Below, in pieces: positions 14,102 through 26,500 of a stretch of 64,000 bases of DNA (within the stretch, counting starts at the first letter, position 1; the number at the start of each line of letters is the position of its first letter). The stretch spans positions 58,501-122,500 of the forward strand of contig JAODUO010000491.1 in NCBI GenBank assembly GCA_025642075.2, in the 5' to 3' direction. Below the pieces are notes generated by a model that saw nothing but the letters and a program-made list of their open reading frames with translations, ran no database searches and was not told the DNA's origin. The DNA is from Ridgeia piscesae. Its lineage: Eukaryota; Annelida; Polychaeta; Sabellida; Siboglinidae. Both the position numbers and the translations under genes were made by a program.

Positions 14102-14557
14102 TCGAAACAGTTGTTGCTATATGACATTGTTTCTCGACAGGTTCTATGCCAAAGTGATTCACATCGACCGACTATGCCATCTAGTGATGTCCTGTTGAAC
14201 CGCTCCCGAACTCTGATTCCGGCAGGAGAGTTTGGTATGCAGATAAGGGAGTGATGCTGACAAGCTGACAGCTTGTGATGATATCTTTAACTTATCTGTC
14301 ATCAAGTCACACTTCATAACAGGAAATAAACCCACACAAAACAAATGAGAATATGTATGAGTTTGGTGGGTAATAAGGTTAACTAATGCATTCCAGTTTT
14401 GTTATCAAACGAAAACAAATATGTACAAAAAATACATAGGACAGCCTAGGTAAACTGTATTGATTTCAAATGTTAAAAATTCAATATTATTTGTTGAAGT
14501 GATCCATGATCCATGTGCAGACTACTGCTAAATTTACACATTTAAACATAAAACATA

Positions 14558-14628
14558 CACAGGGAGGGACGGAGGGATGGAGGGACGGAGGGACCCTCCG
14601 AGATGCCACTGGAGCATATATATAGTAC

Positions 14629-14680
<52 letters not shown>

Positions 14681-14822
14681 TGTATATATACATATATAAT
14701 TATAGACGGATGGACGGATGGTGATCGATAGCAGCCATGCTCACCCTCCCTCCCTCCCTCTCCACTCCCTCCCTCCCTCCCGGCTCTCCACGTCCATTTA
14801 ATATATATATACATATATATAT

Positions 14823-14853
<31 letters not shown>

Positions 14854-14877
14854 TATTATAATTATATACATCATACA

Positions 14878-14909
<32 letters not shown>

Positions 14910-14935
14910 CATACACTACATACATACATACATAT
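14558..14935. repeat. Cluster of short microsatellites
   Basis: In order: GGGA/GGAC tetramers, (AT)n at 14632-14680, GGAC/GGAT, CCCT tetramers at 14740-14782, ATAT/ACAT palindromic runs and (CATA)n at 14870-14935. The 14800-14860 part (TATATATAC...GTATATATA) is largely self-complementary. Confidence 0.92.
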
Positions 14936-15667
14936 GATGGATATTGCTCTACCTAACTTGACAAGTGCACTAAGCATGTGGCTGTGTGTTGTATACAATG
15001 TATCATGGTACACCATAACCAACGATGGTAAACTAACATTTGTTCTTGCAGTCAAGATCAGATAAACCCAGTGTTTATATCTGCAGGCGTAACGTTTAAT
15101 GCCCTTATGAAGACTGTACGTGTTCATCATGTCTTAGGCAATTATGAATTACATAATACCTCTGTGGAGGTCAATATTGAATATCCACATAAACAGGGTT
15201 GAAATGGTGCTATGTTTGACCATTACAACAACAGTGGTGTAGTAACAGATAAGGGTGATGGTCAGAACCCATTTGGGGTGTTGGCCCTTACCAGCCAAAG
15301 TCAGTGGCCTTCAGTAAATAGCCGCTTTGATGATGTTGGGAGTAGTGATAACTTGTCTTGTACAATCCCTGCCACTTCAGATTGGCAGGCAAGCCTGTAA
15401 TCTCTCTGGGGCATTGGCACACAGATTAGTGGAGCTCTGGGCTTATCTGAAGTGCTTTGTGCCAGCCGCAGGGTGTTCACAGTCAAGTATATGCGGTCTG
15501 CAGATTACCACACTGCTTACAAGAGGCAGAGAGAAAACTAAAATCATGAAAGGAGAATGTTTTCAGTTCCCACATCTCTGGCACAATGTCTGGCTTACTG
15601 TCAGTGGGACTCGCCCATGTACATGTTTGTGTTGTCCATGCATGTGGGTATATATATGCATATGTAC
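14936..15667. other. No gene seen
   Basis: Unique sequence without splice-bounded coding segments. Short ORFs on both strands show no domain. Confidence 0.45.
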
Positions 15668-15670
15668 ATG

Positions 15671-15766
<96 letters not shown>

Positions 15767-15786
15767 TGTGTGTCTGTCTGTCTGAC

Positions 15787-15839
<53 letters not shown>

Positions 15840-15842
15840 GAC

Positions 15843-15898
<56 letters not shown>

Positions 15899-16064
15899 AG
15901 TGTGTGTTGTGTGTTTGTGTGTGTGTGTTTGTGTGTGTGTGTTTGTGTGGTGTTTGTGTGGTGTGTGGTGTTGTATTATGTATGTGAGTGCTGATCTGCT
16001 GGCTGGCTGGCTGGCTGGCTGGCTGCTGCTGGCTGGCTGGCTGTCATTGGCTGTGCTGGTTGTG

Positions 16065-16109
<45 letters not shown>

Positions 16110-16470
16110 TGTGCTGTGTGGTGATATATGGTTGAGAGTGACTGACTGACTGAGCAGCTGACTGACTGAGCGACTGACTGACTGACTGGCTGACTGACTG
16201 AGCTGAGCTGACTGAGCGACTGACTGACTGAGTGCGAACTGACTGACTGAGCGACTGAGCGACTGACTGACTGAGCGACTGAACGACGACTGACTGAGTG
16301 ACTGACTGACTGACTGAGCGACTGAGCAACTGACTGACTGAGCGACTGAATCAGTGTCAGTATAAGAATGAATGATTGAGTGAGTGAGCGGGTATGTGAG
16401 TGGATGGTGAGTGGGTGAGTGGGTGAGCGAGTGGGTGGGTGGGTGGGTGGGTGGGTGGGCGTGGGTATAT
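15668..16470. repeat. Chain of seven adjoining microsatellites
   Basis: (TG)n to about 15765, (TGTC)n to 15899, TG/TTTG to about 15985, (GGCT)n at 15996-16110, (GACT)n with GAGC variants at 16135-16350, then GAGT/GGGT to about 16462. Each block differs from its neighbour by one or two substitutions, so they probably arose from one another. Confidence 0.96.
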
Positions 16471-16751
16471 GTGCCTATTTCTGCATTTACTCCTTGTGTG
16501 TGTCCTGCATGATGTTAATATAAATGTAAATCAACACTTAGTACACTATCTTCTACTCTCAGTATCAGCATCACTGCAGATGACACTTCACATGAGTGTC
16601 ATCTGCATTTTATTGTCATTTCTTCGTACACAGTCCTACCAATTAAACACCATTATGACTATTTCAGAACGGAAATCATCTATATAAAACCATGAGCATC
16701 TTATTATTCATATAAATGCCTTTGGTTTGCAAAGGTTGCTTTCTGCTGTAG

Positions 16752-16813
16752 AGATGACAAAGGCATTGACTAGTGTGATGGCTGGCACCTGTAATGAAGT
16801 GATGCTGGTCGAG
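16752..16813 (+). CDS. Candidate alternative 5' exon of the M13 peptidase gene
   Basis: A 62-nt segment has both an acceptor (TTGCTTTCTGCTGTAG) and a strong donor (GTCGAG|GTAAGTC). From its ATG at 16754 it reads MTKALTSVMAGTCNEVMLVE and ends in phase 0. If spliced to an acceptor-like site at 17448 (CTTCATCTCACAG) the frame continues through 30 nt into the ATG of exon 1. Vertebrate ECE1 is known to have alternative N-termini, so an isoform is conceivable. This is inference from splice signals only. Confidence 0.3.
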
Positions 16814-17478
16814 GTAAGTCTGTAGGTATATCTTGCATACTGACACCTCCTGCATTGTCAGCATTCTGTTATGAGTCGTCATTTAGCCTCGGTGACTGCT
16901 GACAGTTGCAGGGAATGAATGCAGAGTTGTTGCCAGTCCGTCCAGTCTTGCAGGGGGGTTCACGCATCTATTAACTATCACAACATTTATTTTACAACAC
17001 CACTGGCGTCTGATTATATACAGACGATTTGCCACGTATCAGGCTGTGCTGGTGTAGTGACATGCTGCACAGCCAGCTATAGTCAGTGATTGTGGTTAAT
17101 GAGGCAGGTGTTGCCAGGTGGCAGCACTGACAGCCACTGGTGGCCGGCCGTGCTGTCGGTGTGTGGTGTGTGTGCCACTGGCTCAGTGTGCAGCAGACAC
17201 GTGTAGTCACAGCACGCTCCCTCATTACCACTCCCGGAGTCACGGGGATTCTCCCAAAAGGATGAGCTCTTGAAAGCTACTTGTACTGGTCCGCTGTGAC
17301 AATGTCGGTGAATGTGTTCAGAGACAACACACAAGTTTAGGCTGTTAGCGATTCGTGGAAGGATCAGGGGGACAGTTGAGCTGGACATCCAGGGACGGGT
17401 GGATATATGTCATGAGTGTTGGACAACAGGCAGGACTTCATCTCACAGACTCAGATCTGTCTCTGCTCATCACCCACA

Positions 17479-17573
17479 ATGCTTGAGGTGGCAGACGAGA
17501 ACAAATGTCGTGAAAATGGCAAAACGTGCAACATAAGCGTGGATGATATTGCGATAAACGGTAGTGACAATTG
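17479..17573 (+). CDS. M13 peptidase exon 1 (cytosolic N-terminus)
   Basis: ATG at 17479 starts [20 protein letters not shown] and ends in phase 2 (AAT TG|GTAAGC). It is the first in-frame ATG after a TGA at 17413. The fit of phase 2 to exon 2 (TG|C) supports the join. The segment is hydrophilic and acidic, as expected of the cytosolic tail. Confidence 0.65.
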
Positions 17574-20500
17574 GTAAGCATGCCTCATGGTGTTCTTTTT
17601 TATAGCACAATGGTTAAAACATTTTGCACTTAATTATTATATATTTATACCACTTAAAACTTTGCACGGAATCGCTATAGAATTTTACAAATAAAATAGT
17701 GTATGATCATATGTACTAATTAACTGTTTTAATTAATCATTGTTGACTATAGACTTACAGAAAGTATTTTCCAATGTGTGTATATTGACCTAATTGCACT
17801 TTTTTATTACTGGTATCACATTACTATTATTATTATTAGAACAACTCTATGAAAAGGTAGTTATACTAAAAAAAATAGTAATAGTAACACTTCTAATATC
17901 TAGATCTCGGAGTTGCAATGAATACATGTGTACATCCATTCATTCAAGTGTAATTGTAAACGGGGACAGACAAGATCGAGTCATCGTTGGAGCATGGCTC
18001 TGGGGAAAGGTTTAAGTGGGAATGTAATGTCTTCAGGTTTTTTTGCTCAAGGGAGCTGTAATAAATTTGTTGTTATTACAGAATCCAGTGCACACACATT
18101 AAAATTAATTTAAACTAGTGATAAATTAATATTTACTGTTATTACAGCAATCTATGCTAATTGGAATCCACACTACCAAATAATGTGTTTACAGTAATCT
18201 ATGCAAAGTTAGAATCACAACTACTAATTACACATTTACAACAATCTGCCACTGCGTTATCTGTGTAAGGTTGAAATCACTACTCCAAAATAATTGTTTA
18301 GTGTTTTTCAACAATCTGTACAAAGTTGAAACACCTCTATATGTACTACTAGATTGTTGTTTACTCTTATTACAACCACCTGTAGGCATAACTGCAAGTG
18401 ACTCATTACAGCAGAACAATTGTTTATTATTATAAAAACAGCTTGATGAAAATGCAACTTAGAAACATTACTGCTAATTAAGTAAATTAGTTGATATTAT
18501 ATTACCACGACAACAGCCTCTACGAAGAGGAAGTTATCACTACATGCAGGTTCTTAGAAGCCAAAACAACAATATACACGCTGAATTCCACATTAGATAA
18601 AGTGTAAATGTTTTGCTTTCCCTCTCCTTTAAACTTCCCTGTGAGCCTGCTTAATTTGTATTTTTTTTCGGGCAGCTGTTGCATTGATTGTTTTTTTGCT
18701 GTCATTTCACTTCCTGTGTTGACATTCATGGCGACCAGGGAATGGCATAAGATAAGAACATATCTGCAAGTCAAGTACAAGGCTTGAATAAGTCGGCCCC
18801 CTGTGTGGCTCACACACACAACGCTACTGCTTGACATAAAACAGCCGATAAATTACCAAGTTGGTAGCTGGAAACTGTAAATAATCTCACTGTTGAAAGA
18901 GGTTTTTTTTCCCGTAGCCGGTAATTGAAATACAATGAAAAGGCAATGCCACTTGTAGTGTGATCTTGTAAGAGAAAAAGTGAAGATAAACAATTGGCCT
19001 TTGTCTATTTTGTTGCAGTTTTGCAGTCATAAAGGTTTAATATATGGAGGAGTGTCCACAGGAATGTTTACCCTCCCGTAGATCGTCTGCAGCCATGTTA
19101 CATTTGAAATATACTTTGAATTTGTTTTTTACTGGAACCTCAAAACCTTTTTGGTGTTGTTTCTGTAATATGTTTTGCACAACTTCCTCCAAGTCCACTT
19201 TAGCTTGCATTCTGATAAGACCAAAAATTGACAAGTTATGTTTTAAATTGATCATGAGCAGGTGTGAAAACAGTGCTCCTGTAAGTGCCAGTACATAAAG
19301 CTATGGCCAACGTCTTTGTGACCCAGTGGTCAAGTTAAGGCACTAACTGCGGGGAAGCAGAAGTTGACCAGAGATTCACTGATGAAGCAAGTACCAGTGG
19401 AAGATTTAATGACACTTTTCCCAGGGCAATGGGGGTACTAGGCTCTGTGTTTATTTACCCACAATGGCTTGATTGCAAGGGGCCAGCAGTAATAGGCGTG
19501 TAATAAAACAAGGTTGATAATTTATACTTTCAGTTCTGTGTATCAGGGGGACTGGATTGAGCATAATATGCACAGTTAAGTGTGTAATGAATCATTACGT
19601 GGCCCATTAAGACATATGGAAGCAGTTGTGTGAGGATTGTATATTTGCAGTACGTTCCTACTTGATCTATTTACCTCTCTTTAATACCTGTATAATGTCG
19701 TTGTTATTGCATTTCTGTGAGCTTCACAAGCTCTATCCACTGACAGAGGGATGCTTATTGTACAACGACATACCCACAAATGATCCAGGCATCAACAGAG
19801 GCGTCTGTATGGGAGCCATTAATTTCGGAACACGTTAAATGCAGTATTAAAGCTCTAATTTGTAGTACTATTGCATCACACATCAATGTCTTATTATAAA
19901 TCACAATATCTTAATTTTTGCATTATTCTAATTGACAATTTCATTACATCTGATTACTCTGTATAATGTGTGTTTTTGATGAATAAATTATTCTGATTCT
20001 GTCTGTCTGTCAGCCATGTGGAGTCACGGCAGAAGACGTCCTGGTGGCGAGCAAGGAGTCAGTTGGAGCGACGTCTCCTCCTCTTTGTCATTCTGCTCTT
20101 CTTTGTTGTCATCACACTCATTGTCATCGTCGGCGTCCACACTGCACTTGACCAGTCACCAGGTAGGAACTTTACTACTTGACCAGTCACCAGGTAGGAA
20201 CTTTACTACTTGACCAGTCACCAGGTAGGAACTTTACTACTTGACCAGTCACCAGGTAGGAACTTTACTACTTGACCAGTCGTCAGGTAGGACTTTACTA
20301 CTTGACCAGTCACCAGGTAGGAACTTTACTACTTGACCAGTCTCCAGGTAGGAACTTTACTACTTGAACAGTCTCCAGGTAGGAACTTTTCTACTTGAAC
20401 AGTCACCAGATAGGAACTTTTCTACTTGAACAGTCACCAGGTAGGAACTTTTCTACTTGAACAGTCACCAGATAGGAACTTTTCTACTTGAACAGTCACC

Positions 20501-23500
20501 AGGTAGGAACTTTTCTACTTGAACAGTCACCAGATAGGAACTTTTCTACTTGAACAGTCACCAGATAGGAACTTTTCTACTTGAACAGTCACCAGGTAGG
20601 AACTTTTCTACTTGAACAGTCACCAGATAGGAACTTTTCTACTTGAACAGTCACCAGGTAGGAACTTTTCTACTTGACCAGTCACCAGGTAGGAACTTTA
20701 CTACTTGAACCAGTCTCCAGGTAGGAACTTTTCTACTTGACCAGTCACCAGGTAGGAACTTTACTACTTGACCAGTCATCAGGTAGGAACTTTACTACTT
20801 GACCAGTCACCAGGTAGGAACTTTACTACTTGAACAGTCACCAGGTAGGAACTTAACTACTTGACCAGTCACCAGGTAGGAACTTTACTACTTGACCAGT
20901 CACCAGGTAGGAACTTTACTACTTGACCAGTCACCAGGTAGGAACTTTACTACTTGACCAGTCACCAGGTAGGAACTTTACTACTTGAACAGTCACCAGG
21001 TAGGAACTTTTCTACTTGACAGTCACCAGGTAGGAACTTTACTACTTGACCAGTCACCAGGTAGGAACTTTACTACTTGACCAGTCACCAGGTAGGAACT
21101 TTACTACTTGAACAGTCACCAGGTAGGAACTTTACTACACCTCTACTTGACCAGCCGCATGGTAGGAAGTTAATTACTTGATCAGTTGCCAGGTAGGACG
21201 TTTATTACTTGATCAGTTGCCAGGTATGAAGTTTATTTCTTGATCAGTTGCCAGGTAGGAAGTTTGTTACTTGATCAGTTGCCAGGTAGGAAGTTTATTA
21301 CTTGATCAGTTGCCAGGTAGGAAGTTTGTTACTTGATCAGTTGCCAGGTAGGAAGTTTATTACTTGATCAGTTGCCAGGTAGGAAGTTTATTACTTGATC
21401 AGTTGCCAGGTAGGAAGTTTGTTACTTGATCAGTTGCCAGGTAGGAAGTTTGTTACTTGATCAGTTGCCAGGTAGGAAGTTTATTACTTGATCAGTTGCC
21501 AGGTAGGAAGTTTATTACTTGATCAGTGGCCAGGTAGGAAGTTTATTACTTGATCAGTTGCCAGGTAGGAAGTTTATTACTTGATCAGTGCCAGGTAGGA
21601 AGTTTATTACTTGATCAGTTGCCAGGTAGGAAGTTTATTACTTGATCAGTGCCAGGTAGGAAGTTTATTACTTGATCAGTTGCCAGGTAGGAAGTTTATT
21701 ACTTGATCAGTGGCCAGGTAGGAAGTTTATTACTTGAGCAGTTGCCAGGTAGGAAGTTTGTTACTTGATCAGTTCCCAGGTAGGAAGTTTATTACTTGAT
21801 CAGTTGCCAGGTAGGAAGTTTGTTACTTGATCAGTTGCCAGGTAGGAAGTTTATTACTTGATCAGTTGCCAGGTAGGAAGTTTATTACTTGATCAGTTGC
21901 CAGGTAGGAAGTTTATTACTTGATCAGTGGCCAGGTAGGAAGTTTGTTACTTGATCAGTTGCCAGGTAGGAAGTTTGTTACTTGATCAGTTGCCAAGTAG
22001 GAAGTTGCCAGGTAGGAAGTTTATTACTTGATCAGTTGCCAGGTAGGAAGTTTATTACTTGATCAGTTGCCAGGTAGGAAGTTTATTACTTGATCAGTTG
22101 CCAGGTAGGAAGTTTATTACTTGATCAGTTGCCAGGTAGGAAGTTTATTACTTGATCAGTTGCCAGGTAGGAAGTTTATTACTTGATCAGTTGCCAGGTA
22201 GGAAGTTTGTTACTTGATCAGTTGCCAGGTAGGAAGTTTATTACTTGATCAGTTGCCAGGTAGGAAGTTTATTACTTGATCAGTTGCCAGGTAGGAAGTT
22301 TGTTACTTGATCAGTTGCCAGGTAGGAAGTTTATTACTTGATCAGTTGCCAGGTAGGAAGTTTATTACTTGATCAGTTGCCAGGTAGGAAGTTTATTACT
22401 TGATCAGTTGCCAGGTAGGAAGTTTGTTACTTGATCAGTTGCCAGGTAGGAAGTTTATTACTTGATCAGTTGCCAGGTAGGAAGTTTATTACTTGATCAG
22501 TTGCCAGGTAGGAAGTTTATTACTTGATCAGTTGCCAGGTAGGAAGTTTATTACTTGATCAGTTGCCAGGTAGGAAGTTTATTACTTGATCAGTTGCCAG
22601 GTAGGAAGTTTATTACTTGATCAGTTGCCAGGTAGGAAGTTTATTACTTGATCAGTTGCCAGGTAGGAAGTTTGTTACTTGATCAGTTCCCAGGTAGGAA
22701 GTTTATTACTTGATCAGTTCCCAGGTAGGAAGTTTGTTACTTGATCAGTTGCCAGGTAGGAAGTTTATTACTTGATCAGTTGCCAGGTAGGAAGTTTATT
22801 ACTTGATCAATTGCCAAGTAGGAATTTTGTTACTTGATCAGTGGCCAGGTAGGAAGTTTGTTACTTGATCAGTTGCCAGGTAGGAAGTTTGTTACTTGAT
22901 CAGTTGCCAAGTAGGAAGTTGCCAGGTAGGAAGTTTATTACTTGATCAGTTGCCAGGTAGGAAGTTTATTACTTGATCAGTTGCCAGGTAGGAAGTTTAT
23001 TACTTGATCAGTTGCCAGGTAGGAAGTTTGTTACTTGATCAGTTGCCAGGTAGGAAGTTTATTACTTGATCAGTTGCCAGGTAGGAAGTTTATTACTTGA
23101 TCAGTTGCCAGGTAGGAAGTTTGTTACTTGATCAGTTGCCAGGTAGGAAGTTTATTACTTGATCAGTTGCCAGGTAGGAAGTTTATTACTTGATCAGTTG
23201 CCAGAGTAGGAAGTTTATTACTTGATCACTTGCCAAGTAGGAAGTTTATTACTTGATCACTTGCCAAGTAGGAAGTTTATTACTTGATCACTTGCCAAGT
23301 AGGAAGTTTATTACTTGATCACTTGCCAAGTAGGAAGTTTATTACTTGATCAGTTGCCAGGTAGGAAGTTTATTACTTGATCACTTGCCAGGTAGGAAGT
23401 TTGTTACTTGATCACTTGCCAAGTAGGAAGTTTATTACTTGATCACTTGCCAAGTAGGAAGTTTATTACTTGATCACTTGCCAAGTAGGAAGTTTATTAC

Positions 23501-26500
23501 TTGATCAGTTGCCAGGTAGGAAGTTTGTTACTTGATCAGTTGCCAGGTATAAACTGTATTACTTAACCAATCACCATGCATGAATTTTACTACCATGTAG
23601 GAGGTTTATTACTTGCCCTGAGTTCCCAAGTAGGTACTTTTAGCTTGACCAGCCATCAACTGCAGTCAGGTGGAGACAGCAACATATTGCTATCTATGAC
23701 TAATTCATTCATTCATGGAAATAATTTCAAGCATATTTCCCTGGTGGAAAAAGGTGGTTGCTTCTGTTGAATAATGTGCTTCTCCTGGGACCTGTTCTAT
23801 CTCAATATTACCCTTACTACATATGTGTCAAGTATTGAGCAACATTCTGGTACAAACCAGCACTGACCAAGCCAATAGATAAGTAGTAATTGTAACACTT
23901 CTCTAGCACCTATATATCCTTGAAAATAAAAACTCACAGGCACAACAAACAAATTTGTTATGCGTAGTCATAACCAAGGACAGGCAGGATTTGTCAATGG
24001 AGCATGGGAAAGTGAAAAAGTTAGTGGAAATGCAATTTCAAACACCTTTTATAGAAAAAGTTAATCCAGCTTCAGAAAAGTTAATTGTAATGGGGAGTTT
24101 GGTGATGCAGCAGATTAACTAAGTCGGTTGTTGAGTAGAAAGTGCACGGTATGTGACAGTAACCAGTTTAAATTGGATTCACATTGGATACTAATCTGCA
24201 ACAAAACAATTCGATCTGTACACATTGGAGTAAAATTAAACAAGTCCTTTTAAAAATATTGCTTTAATTGTTTAGAAGTGAGTTACAATAGTAAAGTCAA
24301 TTAGTAATTAGAGCTACTGATATTGTTTTAGCAGTGATACACACAAATAATGTCAGATTCGAAGGAAATCATGAATATGATAGAAACGCAATTTGCATTC
24401 TTGAGAAATGATCGAAAGCAGAAATCACTGTCAAAGACAACACCTAAATTCTGAATGCTACCTGATAGTGATGTATAATTACCAAGCAACTTAACTGGAA
24501 AGTGGTCGACAACCTTGTTTTGTTGTTATTTTGTACCAGTAATAATTTAATAATTACATCAGTTTTATCAGCATTTAGCGTCAGTTTATTTGCTTTCATC
24601 CACAACAAGATGTCAGTGAGGCGGTCATTTAAAGTTGACATAGAGGTCATGCAGTGAGGCGGTCATTTAAAGTTGACATAGAGGTCAGTGAGGCGGTCAT
24701 TTAAAGTTGACATAGAGGTCAGTGAGGCGGTCATTTAAAGTTGACATAGAGGTCAGTGAGGCGGTCATTTAAAGTTGACATAGAGGTCAGTGAGGCGGTC
24801 ATTTAAAGTTGACATAGAGGTCAGTGAGGCGGTCATTTAAAGTTGACATAGAGGTCAGTGAGGCGGTCATTTAAAGTTGACATAGAGGTCAGTGAGGCGG
24901 TCATTTAAAGTTGACATAGAGGTCAGTGAGGCGGTCATTTAAAGTTGACATAGAGGTCAGTGAGGCGGTCATTTAAAGATGACAGAGGTCAGTGAGGCGG
25001 TCATTTAAAGTTGACATAGAGGTCAGTGAGGCGGTCATTTAAAGTTGACATAGAGGTCAGAGAGGCGGTCATTTAAAGTTGACATAGAGGTCAGTGAGGC
25101 GTCATTTAAAGTTGACATAGAGGTCAGTGAGCGGTCATTTAAAGTTGACATAGAGGTCAGTGAGGCGGTCATTTAAAGTTGACATGAGGTCAGTGAGTCA
25201 TTTAAATTACAAGAGGTCATGAGGCGTCATTTAAAGTTGACATAGAGGTCAGTGAGGCGGTCATTTAAAGTTGACATAGAGGTACAGTGAGGCGTCATTT
25301 AAAAGTTGACATAGAGGTCAGTGAGGCGGTCATTTAAATTGACGGGTCAGTGAGGCGGTCATTTAAAGTTGACATAGAGTCAGTGAGGCGGTCATTTAAA
25401 GTTGACATAGAGGTCAGTGAGGCGGTCATTTAAAGTTGACAGAGGTCAGTGAGGCGTCATTTAAAGTTCATAGAGGTCAGTGAGGCGTCATTTAAAGTTG
25501 ACATAGAGGTCAGTGAGGCGGTCATTTAAAGTTGACATAGAGGTCAGTGAGGCGGTCATTTAAAGTTGACATAGAGGTCAGTGAGGCGGTCATTTAAAGT
25601 TGACATAGAGGTCAGTGAGGCGGTCATTTAAAGTTGACATAGAGGTCAGTGAGGCGGTCATTTAAAGTTGACATAGAGGTCAGTGAGGCGGTCATTTAAA
25701 GTTGACATAGAGGTCAGTGAGGCAGTCATTTAAAGTTGACATAGAGGTCAGTGAGGCGGTCATTTAAAGTTGACATAGAGGTCAGTGAGGCGGTCATTTA
25801 AAGTTGACATAGAGGTCAGTGAGGCGGTCATTTAAAGTTGACATAGAGGTCAGTGAGGCGGTCATTTAAAGTTGACATAGAGGTCAGTGAGGCGGTCATT
25901 TAAAGTTGACATAGAGGTCAGTGAGGCGGTCATTTAAAGTTGACATAGAGGTCAGTGAGGCGGTCATTTAAAGTTGACATAGAGGTCAGTGAGGCGGTCA
26001 TTTAAAGTTGACATAGAGGTCAGTGAGGCGGTCATTTAAAGTTGACATAGAGGTCAGTGAGGCGGTCATTTAAAGTTGACATAGAGGTCAGTGAGGCGTC
26101 ATTTAAAGTTGACATAGAGGTCAGTGAGGCGGTCATTTAAAGTTGACATAGAGGTCAGTGAGGCGGTCATTTAAAGTTGACATAGAGGTCAGTGAGGCGG
26201 TCATTTAAAGTTGACATAAGGTCAGTGAGGCGGTCATTTAAAGTTGACATAGAGGTCAGTGAGGCAGGTCATTTAAAGTTGACATAAGCAGTGAGGGGGC
26301 ATTAAGGCTGAGGTCAGTGAGCGGTCATTTAAAGTTGACATAGAGGTCAGTGAGGCGGTCATTTAAAGTTGACATAGAGGTCAGTGAGGCGGTCATTTAA
26401 AGTTGACATAGAGGTCAGTGAGGGGTCATTTAAAGTTGACATAGAGGTCAGTGAGGCGGTCATTTAAAGTTGACATAGAGGTCAGTGAGGCGGTCATTTA

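Noticed and set aside
18520..19255. Minus-strand ORFs of 105 and 72 codons
   Set aside because: No recognisable domain, no supporting splice structure; the second could be an old transposon fragment but cannot be supported.
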